A stretch of DNA of 64,000 nt, from positions 62,001 through 126,000 of the forward strand of contig NW_027526647.1 in assembly GCF_052857255.1 (NCBI RefSeq), given 5' to 3'. The translations under genes and the position numbers were made by a program. Positions 10,108-21,877 of this stretch are shown piece after piece (position 1 is the stretch's first letter; the number at the start of each line of letters is the position of its first letter). Source of the stretch: Amblyomma americanum (Eukaryota > Arthropoda > Arachnida > Ixodida > Ixodidae). Under the pieces are notes generated by a model, which saw nothing but the letters and a program-made list of their open reading frames with translations, searched no databases and was not told the DNA's origin.

Positions 10108-10560
10108 TTAGGTTTCAATGCGGGAAAGCGCGTCCGCAAGCACGTTGTGGCCCCTTTTTATATGCTGGACCGTGATGTTGTACTTTTGCAGCGGCAACGG
10201 CCACCTCGTAAGCCGTGCACTGCTCGATGCTGCCGTGGCCACATACTGCAGAGGGTTATGATCCGTCCTGACATGTACCTCCGCTCCAAGTACCCATGTG
10301 CTCACCTGATCCAATGCCCATATCGCGCTTCTTTTCCAATCGTCGACCACTTCACTTGAGATTCGCTCAACTTTTTGCTCAAGAAGGCAATTGGGTATTG
10401 TCTTCATTCTGCGCCAGACATGCTCCGATTGCCTCCTGGGGTGCGTCGGTTGATAGAATGAAAGGCCTTGGACAGATCTGGCGGGCATAAAACAGCTAGA
10501 GTTCCTAGTGCACTCTTGACCCCTTGGAATGCTGGTTCTTGTTCGTTAACTAATTCGTGA
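10108..10560 (-). pseudogene. Ty3/gypsy pol fragment: RT thumb and RNase H
   Basis: The minus strand from about 10560 gives ELVNEQEPAFQGVKSALG and TLAVLCPPDLSKAF, the conserved RT connection of Ty3/gypsy pol. After a frameshift near 10480 it gives AIWALDQVSTWVLGAEVHVR, TDHNPLQYV, ARLTRWPLPLQKYN and HIKRGHNVLADALSRIE, a textbook gypsy RNase H ending (TDH and GxxNxxADxLSR motifs). It ends in a stop at once, with no integrase. Upstream it stops abruptly where a plus-strand LINE RT begins (about 10565), so the 5' part was lost. Confidence 0.85.
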
Positions 10561-10564
10561 CTGC

Positions 10565-12305
10565 AACCATTATCATCTGGTTTGCTTCCTACAGATTGTA
10601 AAATTGCTAAGGTCGTTCCAGTGTTCAAAAGTGGCGACAGAAATTCACCGCAAAACTACCACCCCATTCGGATAACCTGCATTTGCTGTAAATTACTGGA
10701 GCACGTCATCGCTTCCCACATTTACCGCCACCTGGAACTAAATACTTTTTTTTTTCCTAATTAGCGCGGCTTCCGGAAAGGTTTTTCTTGTGACACCCAA
10801 CTGCTAGAATTCACGACTGACTTGCATTTCAACATGGACACTAACCTACAAACCGACTGTATCTTTTTAGATTTTGCTAAAGCTTTCGACCGCGTTGCTC
10901 ATTCCCGCTTGTTCTCAAAACTGTCTGCTCTATCCCTAGGTTCTTTAACATTGGCATGGCTTCGTAACTGCCTTTCTTTTCGCCAGCAGTTCACTACAGT
11001 TAACAACTTCACCTCCCCACTGTGATGTAGCATCTGGCGCACCTCAAAGCAGTCGTCATGGCACACTACTGTTTCTAATATGCATTAACGACTTGCACAC
11101 AGACATATCTTCTTCCATACGACTCTTTGCTGACGACTGAATTATTTACCGCCCCATTAATTTTATAGATGATCATCTCGCTCTCCAAACTGACCTGAAC
11201 CTCATTTCAAATTGGTGCGATAAATCGCAAATGATTCTAAACTCAACTAAATGCAAGTTTATCACTTTCACCCGCAAGCGTTCTAATTCTAATTTCGCGT
11301 ACTCCATTGACGGTACTGTAGTGTCTCGGGCGCCATCTTATAAGTATTTAGGTGTTCACCTCACGGATAATCTTTCATGGGCCAAGCACATTCAATTCAT
11401 ATGCGCCAAAGCTTCAAGATCACTTGGACACCTGCGCCGGAGCTTGCGAAACGACCCTAATAACGTTAGAAAAGTGGCTTATTTAACAATTCTACGTCCA
11501 CAACTAGAATTTGCTTCACCCACGTAGTCCCCTTATCAAAACTACCTTATCAACATGCTTGAAGCCGTACAAAATAGAGCCGCTCGTTTCATCACACAAA
11601 ATTACAATCCCAATTTCAGCATCACTAAGATCAAACTTGATATCTCCCTCGAACCATTAGATATTCGTCGCTCCATTGCTCTTTTATGCTTACTTCATAA
11701 ATATCGACACAGCACCAGGCCATCTCCTCTGCCCCTTGAAGAGCCTTCACGCATGTCTCGCCGCCTACATAATCAGTATAGCATTAAACGCATATACGGA
11801 AGAGCCCAGGCCTTCAATTCATCTGCACTTCCACGTGCCATTGTTCCTTGGAATGATCTTCCCGACAGTATCGCATCTATCTGCTACCACCAACCATTCC
11901 AAGACCAGCTGCACAAACATTTTCTTTCTTTAACGACATGGTGTCTTGTTATAGGTTGCTGTGTCCCATAAGTTCTTTTTCTCCTCGTTGCTAATGTATT
12001 ATGTATAGGTTTCTTGTGCTGCTTCAATAATTTGCATTTTTATTATGGCTACTGCTTTTTCTTGAAATGTGTATTGGGCACACGCGATGCATTCTTGCTA
12101 CCTTTTATGTACTTTTTGTTGCTCGCAGCAATGTCTGTCTTGTCGTTACGATTTGCCCTGTATAATTATATTTGTTTTTGCTTTTTGCCTTGCACTGCGC
12201 GTTATATTTAACACACTGTTCCTATCGCACTTAATCCGTTATTTTCCCCCCTTACTCAATACCCTTCTGGGCCCTGTAAGGTATTTTGAATAAATAAATG
12301 AAAAA
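10565..12305 (+). pseudogene. LINE ORF2 C-terminal half (reverse transcriptase) and 3' end, frameshifted
   Basis: The reading starts in DCKIAKVVPVFKSGDRNSPQ (RT motif 0-1) and continues RGFRKGFSCDTQLLEF, FLDFAKAFDRVAHS (motif A), a degraded motif B (near 11,030) and a broken motif C (FADD region near 11,130, stop in place). It goes on through TKCKFITFTRKR, YKYLGVHLTDNLSWAKHI, MLEAVQNRAARFITQNYN and AIVPWNDLPDSIA to about 11,970. The 3' UTR ends in AATAAATAAATGAAAAATAAAT near 12,285-12,310. It may be the missing half of the 2A-containing LINE at 6720-8790, with the RT start lost when the LTR fragment arrived. I could not prove that both halves come from one copy. Confidence 0.75.
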
Positions 12306-12324
12306 TAAATCATAAGCACCTAAA

Positions 12325-13950
12325 GTGCTTCGCCGCGGCGTTTGGATATTAAAGGGGCGTATGATAACATCACTCATCAAGCCATTTCGGACGCTCTGGA
12401 ATCTGTTCTGGAATTTCCCTTCCCGTAGGGTTCCACAGGGGGGAATCCTTAGCCCAATGCTTTTCAGCCTTGCGCTTGTCGGCCTTATCGACGTACTACC
12501 ACAGCCGGCGCAACTCTCAGTCTATGCGGAAAGTATTTGTACCTGGGCATCAGGAGTTACGCGACCACAAGTTCGCGCAAGGCTTCAAAAGGCAGCAAGC
12601 ATTCTTACGGCCTATCTCCGCTTGCAAGATCTGGAGATTTCTGCTGAAAAATGTTAACTTATTGTGTTTACACGCAAGAGCATGTCTCATTACCCTGTAT
12701 GTATAAATGGTTCAACAATACCCTACGAAAGAAGCCATTCCGTGGAGTAATCATCGACCGTAACCTAACATGGAGCCCACATATCTCCTACATGACAAGG
12801 CGACTGACATCGATCGCTTACGTTCTCTCCTTCCTCGGAGGGAAGCCGTGCGGAGCATCAGTACAGTCCATGCTCCATCTGTCATTATTCATGAGATTCC
12901 TTCAGTACAGTCTCCGTGCACAGGGAAACTTGAGGAAAATGAGCATACGGCGCATAAAAAGTGTTCAAGTTCAAGACTGCCAAAATGCGCGTCTGCAACA
13001 GCAACAGTACTCATCGCCCTGGAGAATCCAGTGAGTACCTAGGTAACAGTCGATGCCTTGAGAGCGCATAAAACCGGCTGCGTACATCCTTTGCAAAGAT
13101 TTTTGATGCCCATCACGACTTTCTACCATCCCAATTCACACCAGCCTCTAGACCGTCATCACCATTATGAAGCCTGCATCAACCCCGTGTGCTTCTTCCT
13201 ATACCATGCCTCAAAAAGAAGGCTGTTTTTATTGCCAATAGCATTAAAACACACCACTCTTCAATATTTGCATCAGAAGCACGGACACCGACAGCATCTA
13301 TACACCGATAGCTCAGTGACCCCCTCCAGTTCCTCGGGCTCCGTGGTCATCCACGTAAGGACCATAGATAAGAGAGTGAAAACATCACACCAGACTTCAT
13401 CTACTGGTGCAAAACTTGGTGCAATTCGTGTTGCCAATGAGCATATCAGTGAAGAAACACCCCAGCAATGGTCTGTTTTCACTGATTCAAAAGCAACCCT
13501 CCAAGCCTTCCAATCTGCTCTTCGTCATAAGTCTCATGAACAGCTGATCACGGAAATCCGACAGCTCCACCACACCGCCACCAATAAAGGGCGCGATATC
13601 GTCTACCAATGGCTGCCACAACACAGCAACATCGCGGGCAACCACCGCGTGAACTCCTCACCACGAGGGCGATTTTGTGCCCATTTCTATCTCGAGAGAC
13701 GACACAGGCTTCAAAAACTGCAGCGGAACATGACGCTTGCCGCTTAGAATTCAGCCAATTTTCGAATTCACTTTTACAATCCTTGGACCCAGATCTGAAG
13801 CTTCGGCTTTTATCCGGCCTAGCACGACGTGAAGCAACTTTGCTGTGTCGCCTGTGGCTTAGCGTAGCTTCCCCCAACAATTCCTCTTTCTTAATTGGTA
13901 TGGCTGACAGCCCTGCATGTGTCATCTGCGGCAATATTGATGATTGAGTG
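12325..13950 (+). pseudogene. I-clade LINE remnant: reverse transcriptase core, RNase H and C-terminal region
   Basis: RT motif A (LDIKGAYDNITHQAI, from about 12,342) is followed after an internal deletion by motif B (RRVPQGGILSPMLFSLALVG) and motif C, mutated from YADD to YAES. At 13,280-13,640 lies an RNase H domain, diagnostic for I/R1/LOA-type LINEs. YTDSS keeps the first Asp. The second acidic position (normally AELxAI) reads AKLGAI. TDSKA keeps the third. The final GNxxAD reads GNHRVN. Two of the four catalytic acids are therefore lost. At 13,750-13,945 comes the C-terminal segment ending ACVICGNIDD, the start of a C2HC knuckle. Several frameshifts occur. Dead, with no 5' end or endonuclease. 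Confidence 0.75.
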
Positions 13951-14995
13951 TGGCAATATTGATCGCCCCGCCGAGAGTAGGATCGATATCCTTACCCGCA
14001 CCCTCTTTAAAAGAGCTCTGGGCCTTCCCATGTGTACATCCACCACTGGACTGCTTGCACTTGGGATTCACAACACGTTTGCGGAGATCCAAGAGGCTGT
14101 TCTGAACTCCCAACAGACTCGTCGCCTCCCCACCTCGGCCGGTAGGGCCACCCTTTCAAGGATAGGTGACCCGCAAGCCACCTGGACCATGGCCCTGATC
14201 GAAGCTCTTTCAAATGCTGTCCGCCCACGCCTTTACTGGACCCTATCCCTCGCCATATGAGTACACGAGTCACAGGCCCCGCACCGTCAGGCCCGTCTTC
14301 GCAGCCTTCGTAGGCAATACGGCCAAGACACCTCGGCTATGTATGAGGATGTGGCTTCCTATGCACAGCCCCACAGATATGCTTGCGCTGCTGTCAATCA
14401 CGGCAACACCCCTTTTCTTCACGGCACAGGATTCGGCGGCCACAGAAGCCATTGCAATAGCCATCACCATCAAAATGAGCGACACCCAACACCACCGCAC
14501 TCACATTTTTTTCAGACTCCCAAGCCGCCTGTAGAGCCTACACGAGTGGACGTGTCCCGGGCACGGCTCTCCGCGTACTGGGCGGCCATTTCCAGTATGA
14601 CCATGTCATCACCTGGGTGCCAGGAGATGCAATCTCGATGGCAATATTAGGGCAGATGCCCTAGCTGGAGATTACACCAACCGAGCGGGGCACACTGACT
14701 CTACTCTCTACCCCCTCTCAACCCATTTTTCAACCCGCCTAGAGACACTCCGCCTAAATAGGCGTCTCTAACCTCCGACACATAAGAAACTTTCCCCGGA
14801 GGACTGCTACCACCTTAGACGCATCCAAGCACTACTTTCCTCAATCTTCACCTCCTACCTCATTTACCCAACATTATACGCAGATACATGTCCTTGGTGT
14901 GGCGAAATTCCCACATTCACGCACATTACATGGACATGCTCATATAAACCGAACCACTTAAAGCCGCACAACGCGGCGCTGGAGCAGTGGGAGGT
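13951..14995 (+). pseudogene. Second I-clade LINE remnant: RNase H and zinc-knuckle C-terminus
   Basis: A new segment begins inside the zinc knuckle of the previous element. It reads TRTLFKRALGLPMCTSTTGL (the region before RNase H), then in other frames RSLRRQYGQDTSAMYEDVAS, FSDSQAACRAYTSGRV and GGHFQYDHVITWVPGD (RNase H blocks). It ends with RIQALLSSIFTSYLIYPTLY and a knuckle CPWCGEIPTFTHITWTC (C-x2-C-x7-H-x4-C), then HNAALEQWEVS. It is more degraded than its neighbour. It represents the same part of the protein from a different I-clade element, so the two are separate insertions or a recombinant. Confidence 0.65.
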
Positions 14996-15004
14996 CAGCG
15001 GAGC

Positions 15005-15390
15005 AGTGGGAGCTTGTCAATTCCACATTTCAAGCAAAGTGCTGTACACACGCATCTCGCCGAACGACCCGGAAGTTGGAGTACCCAGCATGCCTTGCGG
15101 CTCTTTCAGACTCATTGTAATATGTTCAAATTCTTTTTTTTTTCAGAAGCAATCAAAACGTGGAATGCATTACCGAATGATACTGTTCCCACTGCAAATG
15201 GTGATGTCTTTTGCCAAAAAGTTGAACGTTTTTTTCGCCCAGGAAAATGGGGTTACTTGATCGTGTTTCTTACCGCCAGTTCCCCTGTTTTTTGTGTTTG
15301 TGCTTCTTATTGTGCTATTTATATGTATGCGTGACTTGACCCACTCCCGTATGAGCCTGAAGAAGGCTCACAGTATTACTAAATAAATAA
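15005..15390 (+). mobile_element. CR1/L2-like LINE 3' end
   Basis: A short frame gives FFFSEAIKTWNALPNDTV, the usual 'FFPR.I..WN.LP' end of these ORF2 proteins. After it comes a 7-bp hairpin TGAGCCT (15352-15358) / AGGCTCA (15364-15370), CAGTATTACT, and a TAAATAAATAAATAAAG tail at about 15380-15395. It is 5'-truncated against the I-clade remnant. Confidence 0.75.
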
Positions 15391-15395
15391 ATAAA

Positions 15396-15747
15396 GAATT
15401 GTGCGGTGGCGCGGGCAGGAATGCTCGCGTCAGGCCTTTCGCCATTGAAATCATTCTGTAGCAATGTCATCTCATCTCATTCATCAGCTTGCCGTCACGT
15501 AACAATATTGACACTGGTTTAACAATGGAGCACAGTTCCGGCACTTACTGCAGTGAATGGCTAGGTTGCTTCCGAACTAATGTCTAACATTATTCAGACA
15601 TTTTTATTTTGTGGAAATGGCTACTTATATGAAGCCTATAGACTCCAGATCAGTATGCTATATATTTAGAACGCTCTAAAATCAACCAGTGGGATTTCAT
15701 TAGGTTTAGTGCTCCAGCATTTTTTAAAGCTAAAGATTTTGTTTGCA
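15396..15747. other. Unassigned spacer
   Basis: I see no coding, RNA or repeat signal here. Confidence 0.3.
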
Positions 15748-15825
15748 CAGATATGTGCAGTATAGGTCGAACTGCAAAGGGCAGGCAGCTGCCCTTTTCA
15801 GTTCGACGTATACTGCACATATCTG
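15748..15825. repeat. Near-perfect 37-bp inverted repeat with a 4-nt loop
   Basis: The left arm 15748-15784 and right arm 15789-15825 are reverse complements with two mismatches by eye; the loop is GCAG (15785-15788). A related palindromic piece (GGGTAGGCAGCTGCCCTTTG) follows at about 15845-15865. A transcript would fold into a long hairpin. It could be a miniature fold-back element, a recent inverted duplication or a small-RNA precursor; the sequence alone does not decide. Confidence 0.75.
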
Positions 15826-16215
15826 TTTGTACATATTGGCGAAGGGTAGGCAGCTGCCCTTTGCAGCATAAATACTCATGCAAATGAGGCAAGAAAACCC
15901 GCTTCATCTGCCATAGTTTAATCAGTTCATCAGTTTCTGCCAGCGCTGTGCGTGGAGCCTGAAACCAGCATAGTCGTAGAAATTGTCTCGCGCTCTGCTA
16001 CGTACACATCCAAAAAATGTCTCCACAACTAGCGTGTCCAAAAAGTTAATGCTCGGTTTCTCGGCTCTGGCTCAATAAAATTATTTCTCCTTTTTCATAC
16101 TGCCTTCTGGCATCTAACCACACATATGTGCCAAATTTCAAGCACGCGCTTACGTTACAGGTGGTGCAATACATCTGTCCACTCGTGTCAATGCATGCTG
16201 GCTCGGCCGTTCTGT
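15826..16215. other. Unassigned spacer
   Basis: No supported feature apart from the second copy of the GGCAGCTGCCCTTT motif near its start. Confidence 0.3.
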
Positions 16216-17453
16216 GGCCGTATTCTGTACCGCTCTCAATACTAAAACGCTCGCAATGCCGCCATATTGCCCTACTCCTATTGGTCGGCCTTGGCCGACA
16301 ATTTTTGCGTCACCGGGGGCTGCTATTTACGTAGTGAACACGGCTGAAGTGATGACGCTGCGCACCTAATTATGCGTGCTTAAAATTCATTGCCATTAAA
16401 CTCATCGCCATCAGGGAGGCGCGAGGCAGTGCTACGAACAAGCCGCAAGGGGTTCTACGCTGCGAACATGATAGTGAGTAGGCCTCGGTCGCTCTTTTTG
16501 ACCGCATGAGTTCGGTACAAGTACGGGCCTCGGCAACAGGAGTTAAGTTCATGCTGTGCGTGTTTTTCTCAGATCTGTGGCTTGAACATGTTCATTTTTA
16601 CTGCGGACATGCGCTGACCGGGATCCTTCCACGACGCGTTCGTCTGGCGGCACTCCAAGGCGGAGGAAGGCTTGCCGGACGACGATGAGTTTTTTCTGGG
16701 CAACGGAAAAAAAGACCGTGTCATCCATCGGGCCACCTCCGTCGCATATATTGAGCTCCAGCACTATGCATTTACCCCGATCTGCTAAAGCTACAAGAAT
16801 CATTCTGGCTAGTTACACCTGTGCAATCACATTACAGTATGACACAGTGTATTGTCACCCTTTTAACATTGTTGAAATACATGGTATTTCCCGTCTAAGA
16901 AATCGCGGCAAAATGCACTTGACGGCTTTTGTGTTGTGCAGGCAATCATAGCGCATCATTTATATCAGTATGATGGAAAAGGTCTGACCTTACAGCAGTA
17001 CTCACTTATACACTTCAATCATGCATTGTCCGGCTGTGGGCTACTTAGCACAAATCTCTATTTTATAGTAGACCTTCCTGTAATGCTCTTGAGATCACCA
17101 AGAAAGGACATGCTTAACTGTGTCATTTTTTGTTATGCAGGAGAAAATTTCTACCCACTGGAGCCATGGCTGCCCGCGGCAGTGGCGTGGCATCACAGAC
17201 CCAACTCAGCAGAAGGCCTGTGCAACACGCCACATTCTACCAATGGCAGTGGATAGTGAGCATTATCACCGCACATGCTACAGTTCACAGCCTCTGTTTG
17301 GATGCGCCCATGTCAGCAGAGGGTGCAAGCCACACTGCCACTGACCCATATAACAACGGGCCACCTCTAAATGGTGGCTACCTCGTAGAAAGGAGCCCTC
17401 CTCACCAACCTCCTGGGAAGAGCAATGCGCTACTGTATTTTCAGCCTCTGTAG
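16216..17453 (+). mobile_element. Decayed PIF/Harbinger-like DNA transposon (transposase C-terminus)
   Basis: A splice acceptor (TTTTTGTTATGCAG, ending 17140) is followed by GENFYPLEPWLPAAVAWHHR, matching the 'GDSGYPLEPWL(L)TP' block of Harbinger (HARBI1-type) nucleases. In the +1 frame QWIVSIITAHATVHSLCLDA matches the 'NI..AC.VLHNLCL..' block. The catalytic Glu region (usually 'H...R..VERTFG') is degraded by a stop. At 16216-16230 GGCCGTATTCTGTAC occurs, and its reverse complement is found at 26862-26876 near a Harbinger N-terminus, so it may be a terminal motif of this family. The upstream two thirds of the transposase are not readable. Confidence 0.5.
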
Positions 17454-20084
17454 GAAGACCCGTCTCCAGAGGCAGGCGTACCTAGGGATGGTGCAGCAAC
17501 AGTTGGGGTGGAAACTCTAGCGTCTAGCAACGACTCACGATGCTGGCGTGGAGAGTCATTTCAGTGACTATTCCTGTTGCCACTGTCACTGCCTCATGTC
17601 AGTGCACAACGCACATCTGCAAGTTTGTGATGTGGTTGTGCCCTTGGCCAGCCTATGTGCGGCCAGAAGCCTGCAGTGACAAACAAGTGCCCCCATCGGC
17701 TGCCACTTCATTGACAGTGTGCTTGCCAGTATACCTCCCAGACACTCAGCAGCCTGTTGCACAGTCTCTTCCTGAAGGCGGAAAAGGTGTTGAAACAGCT
17801 CGCCCATTATGTGAAAAGCATCATTGTGCTCTCTCTTTTGCCAATGCTTATGTCAGCCAGCCTGCCCCTTCCGTGCTATGACTCCAGCTTGGTGGAGTGC
17901 CTGTGGTCATTACCCGTGTGACGAACATGCATAAACCCAACGTGTAGTGCTGGAGTAAGGCACGAAATATTTGTGGTGCTTGTTGTAATCAAAAAGCACC
18001 ACCAAGGCTTTTTTTATTGCATCCTACATTCAGTAAGTGCATTCATTTTTTTTAGGCACAGCATTTTACACGAGTGTTTCTATTACAGGAAAGGCAGTGT
18101 ACACACAAGCATAATTTACCTTGATGTACAATTACCATATGGCATTTCCAAGTGCAGTTACGAAAAAAATTGAAAAATTGAGTTCAAAGTGTGTTTTCTT
18201 TCATACAGAGGCTACCTGTACAATAAATACTGCATGGTAAAGTCTACATAATGCATTTTCAAGACTATACAACTTTTTGGCACATAAAATATGACTAAAT
18301 ACCAAAACTAAGCTTTCAGCTTCATGGTATGTGACTAGGGGTTTCACTCTGTGCGAAAAGCTGTACCTGCTACAAGGTGACCGCTGTACGACAATGCATA
18401 ATAAATATTGTAAGGTGCAGTGGCTACAATGACTGCTGAATGACAAGAACATGTTCACAGATAGACAAAGATGTGTGAATATTGCAGACACATCATCGAG
18501 GAGATGGTGTGTCTTAAGAGGTTATTTTACAATAATAAAACATGCAACACCGTTACTGGGAATTCTCTACAGCTCTAAGAATATACAGGCAGCTCCATTA
18601 TGGGGAATTTTCAGCACCCGGTTAATGCCCCATAACTGACACCTAGCTTGGTACGCGATAGCACAAGGCTATGAAGTCTTGTCCATGATGACACGAGACA
18701 GTGACAATGCCAAATGGTCCGACAAGCTCCTTACGCTATCTCGTAATATGTGGTACAAGTGTAACTGTTTTCAAGCTACTTTTCCTCTAAGTATTTAATA
18801 TCCTAGTAATTTTCAACCGGTTGTTCCCTTTCCTACTGGAGCGGCCTGTATACAAGGTGCATCAGATAATTAAGGTGGACCATAATTTTGAAAAAAAAAC
18901 TAAGTGTTCTGCCGAGCTGAAAACAAGTGCATGTTGTTAGAAGCTATGTAAACTATTTAAAGCCCTTCAAACACTGCCCTCGCCAAACCCAGCAATACCA
19001 ATATCACTCCGCCTGGTGCGCAAAATACAATAACACATTACGCATTACTGCACTGTCCTACCTACCTCACTACCCTGGATCATACGCAAACTTGTACATT
19101 GCCTCTACACATTCATTGTGGAGAATTCAAGCGCTGTGTACCAGCGAACACGAACAAACTTGCTCAACTTTCTACCCTGTTGCAATTACCCTCTACACAA
19201 GCTATACAAGCAAACTATTTCTTGTCTGGTTCACCCTGGATCTACTACAAGATCAGCAAATAGCGTTAATGAAACAAGCTCGCTCTCTCAGTGACAATAG
19301 CAAAGTTATCAAATCAAGTGCTTCCTTTCTCTCTAAACAAAGTGGAGTATAAGCATCGCAATTTCTGCATCTTGCACAGGAAAAAAAGGAACTACCGCAA
19401 CAACTGAACATCAACCCACCGGATCAAACAAAAACACCAACGGAACATCAAGTGCTTAGCCGGATGTGGGCGGCATGACTTGGTTACGAGGCAGAAGAGT
19501 GTTGCCACAGAGGCAGGCCTTGTCGGCTCTCATTTCCCGCACAGAGATTACAAGCTATCAGCAGCTGCACCTGTCTGCTCCCGTCTGTCGGCGATTACTT
19601 CTGTGTGATGCTTCACGGTTGTCTGGTATTTTCTAAAGAGAAATAAACACGAGCCGTCACTCGGTCATCCAGAGTAGGCGCCGGCCGAGAACACAGTTGT
19701 CTTCGTCGATTTTCGAGCCGAGCGCTCCTTGTAAGTTGATCTCGGCAGGCCCGTAGCGTTCACTGCCTTCAAAAAGATTTTTCCGCGCAGTTAAGACATC
19801 CGCAAGGTAACTTAATTTTAGACGACACGCAAAAACAAAACGGGAACTAGTCGTGCAATCAGCTGTTTTCTTGCAGTCCGCCATGTTCACGCTACTGTCG
19901 CTACACCACTGCCAGCGCGCCCTCATGGCGAAAGAAGTTACCCAACAGCAAATTTAATTGCAAAGCTGAGAACGCTTCTAATTTTCCTTCGTGCTGTTGA
20001 GTTTTCAACACAGTTTATAACAACATAAAACATTGCTTGCTTTATTCATTGCGGTTCTGTTTATTTTTAAACTGACATGTTCAC
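17454..20084. other. Unassigned region of ~2.6 kb
   Basis: I found no gene I can defend. A minus-strand 73-codon frame at 17586-17807 (ELFQHLFRLQEETVQQAAEC) could be the helical tail of a Myb/SANT-like companion protein of Harbinger elements, but this is speculative. A plus-strand frame at 18927-19352 (141 codons) has biased, low-information composition and no motif. At 19642-19647 an AATAAA signal follows a 100-bp stretch that could be an LTR or 3' UTR end. Confidence 0.3.
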
Positions 20085-20432
20085 GGATGGATGGATGGAT
20101 GGATGGATGGATGGATGGATGGATGGATGGATGGATGGATGGATGGATGGATGGATGGATGGATGGATGGATGGATGGATGGATGGATGGATGGATGGAT
20201 GGATGGATGGATGGATGGATGGATGGATGGATGGATGGATGGATGGATGGATGGATGGACGGACGGACGGACGGACGGACGGACGGACGGATGGATGGAT
20301 GGATGGATGGATGGATGGATGGATGGATGGATGGATGGATGGATGGATGGATGGATGGATGGATGGATGGATGGATGGATGGATGGATGGATGGATGGAT
20401 GGATGGATGGATGGATGGATGGATGGATGGAG
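20085..20432 (+). repeat. Compound tetranucleotide microsatellite (GGAT)43(GGAC)8(GGAT)35
   Basis: Counted directly: GGAT units fill 20085-20256 (43), GGAC units 20257-20288 (8), and GGAT units 20289-20428 (35), followed by GGAG GGAGGG. Because 4 and 3 are coprime, the array is open in several frames (peptides of DGWM or SIHP repeats); these are not genes. The right edge coincides with the 3' end of a minus-strand LINE. Confidence 0.97.
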
Positions 20433-20580
20433 GGAGGGTAGGATCATCCCCTTTGAAACGGGGCAGTGGTTGTTGCCACTACGCTCAGTTTTTTTTTCCT
20501 TCATTTTTGTTTACTATGCTGTAAGTTGTGAATACAATTCGCCATTTCCTTTAAAAAAACGTCTTCCTACACTTTAAAAC

Positions 20581-21877
20581 TTATGATACCTCTCTGCTTT
20601 TGTACCACCAATCCTCCAATCGCTTTTTGCTCATTTCCACCGCAGATTTATTTACATGACTATCGTTATCTCTAAACCCTAAGGCCTCAGGAAGAGTGAC
20701 TGTGCCTGCATCGACATCGGGATGGATACCATCGCATTTTAGTATGAGGTGTTCTATTGTTTCTACATATTTACCACGCACAGCACATGTGTCTTCTTCG
20801 CTAAATTTTTTTCTGTAGCTGCGCGTTCTAAGACACCCTGACCTAGCTTCAAAGAGGAGGGCACTGCCTCTTGAGTTATCATAAAACGTTTCCTTCCTGA
20901 TCTGCCTTTTCCAGCATCGATATAGTTCTACACTATGCTTCTTTTCCATTGAATCTATCCAATTTTTACGTTCGACGTTTTTAACCTGTCGTTTAATGCT
21001 CTTTCTTTCTCCTTCCTCGTCTCTGGCAAACTTACTGGCCAGCTTTCTAGTTCGTTTCCGCCACTGTGTGTCAACGCTCTTTCTGTACAGGTATTTAATT
21101 ACCTTAGCTGCCCACCGGTTATCGCCCAATATCCTCAGGCGTTCTTCGTATAGTACTTTACTCTGAGCTTCTCGTGCTTCGAACGTTGCCCAGCCCATAT
21201 CCCCCTGTACTGCCTCGTTTGTGGTTTTCCCGTGGGCACCTAGTGCTAATCTTCCGACAGTTCTCTGATTTACTTCTAATCGCGACTGAACTTCAGCCCT
21301 TAAGCATAGAAGCGCATTCCCGAAAGTAAGCCCCGGCACCATTATTCCTTTCCAAATACCTCTGAGGACTTCATACCTGTCTTACCCCCACAATGCCCTA
21401 TGTTTCATTATCCCGGCATCTCTTCGCCCTTTTGCTATGAGAGACTGTTCATGCTTTTCCGTGTACATATGCCCGTTGTTTACCCATACCACGAGATATT
21501 TGTATTCGGCCACTCGGGGTATTTCATGGCCTTGTATTGTAAGCTCCTGATCAGTTGTGCTGTTGAAAACCATCACACCTGACTTAGCTGCGCTAAAACT
21601 GAAACCTAGACTGTCTCCTTCGTCTCCACAGCAATTCTCAAAAGTTTGCAAATCTTCCTGGCTATCTGCTAACAGTACAATATCGTCCGCATACATTAAA
21701 CCCGGTAGTCGTTGCTCACACCCTTTCCGCCTAATGTGTATGACAGATCATAACCTAGATTGCTTCCTTGTAGCCTTCTTTCCATACTTATCATATAAAG
21801 CATGAACAGCAGCGGTGATAGAGGACAACCTTGCCTTAATCCTTTGTGTATCTGGACAGTTGTTGTACTCTTAATTC
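20581..21877 (-). pseudogene. LINE ORF2, second part: RT motifs B and C and C-terminal domain
   Basis: Just left of the insertion the minus strand gives LRQGCPLSPLLFMLY (motif B), a frameshift, then GLMYADDIVLLADSQEDLQ (motif C with intact YADD) and EYKYLVVWVNNGHMYTEKHE. A stop near 21,375 and a frame change lead into an open C-terminal stretch of 253 codons (21342-20581). It contains a charged helical region and CAVRGKYVETIEHLILKCD, a degraded C..C-H..C zinc motif (one Cys of the usual CxxC appears lost). The ORF ends KSREVS near 20,581, followed by about 150 bp of 3' UTR. Confidence 0.75.

Noticed and set aside
18927..19352. A 141-codon ORF as a gene
   Set aside because: No motif, no splice or promoter support, and biased composition; length alone is not evidence.
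20033..20577. Four overlapping long open frames of DGWM or SIHP repeats
   Set aside because: They are the unavoidable translation of a (GGAT)n/(GGAC)n microsatellite.
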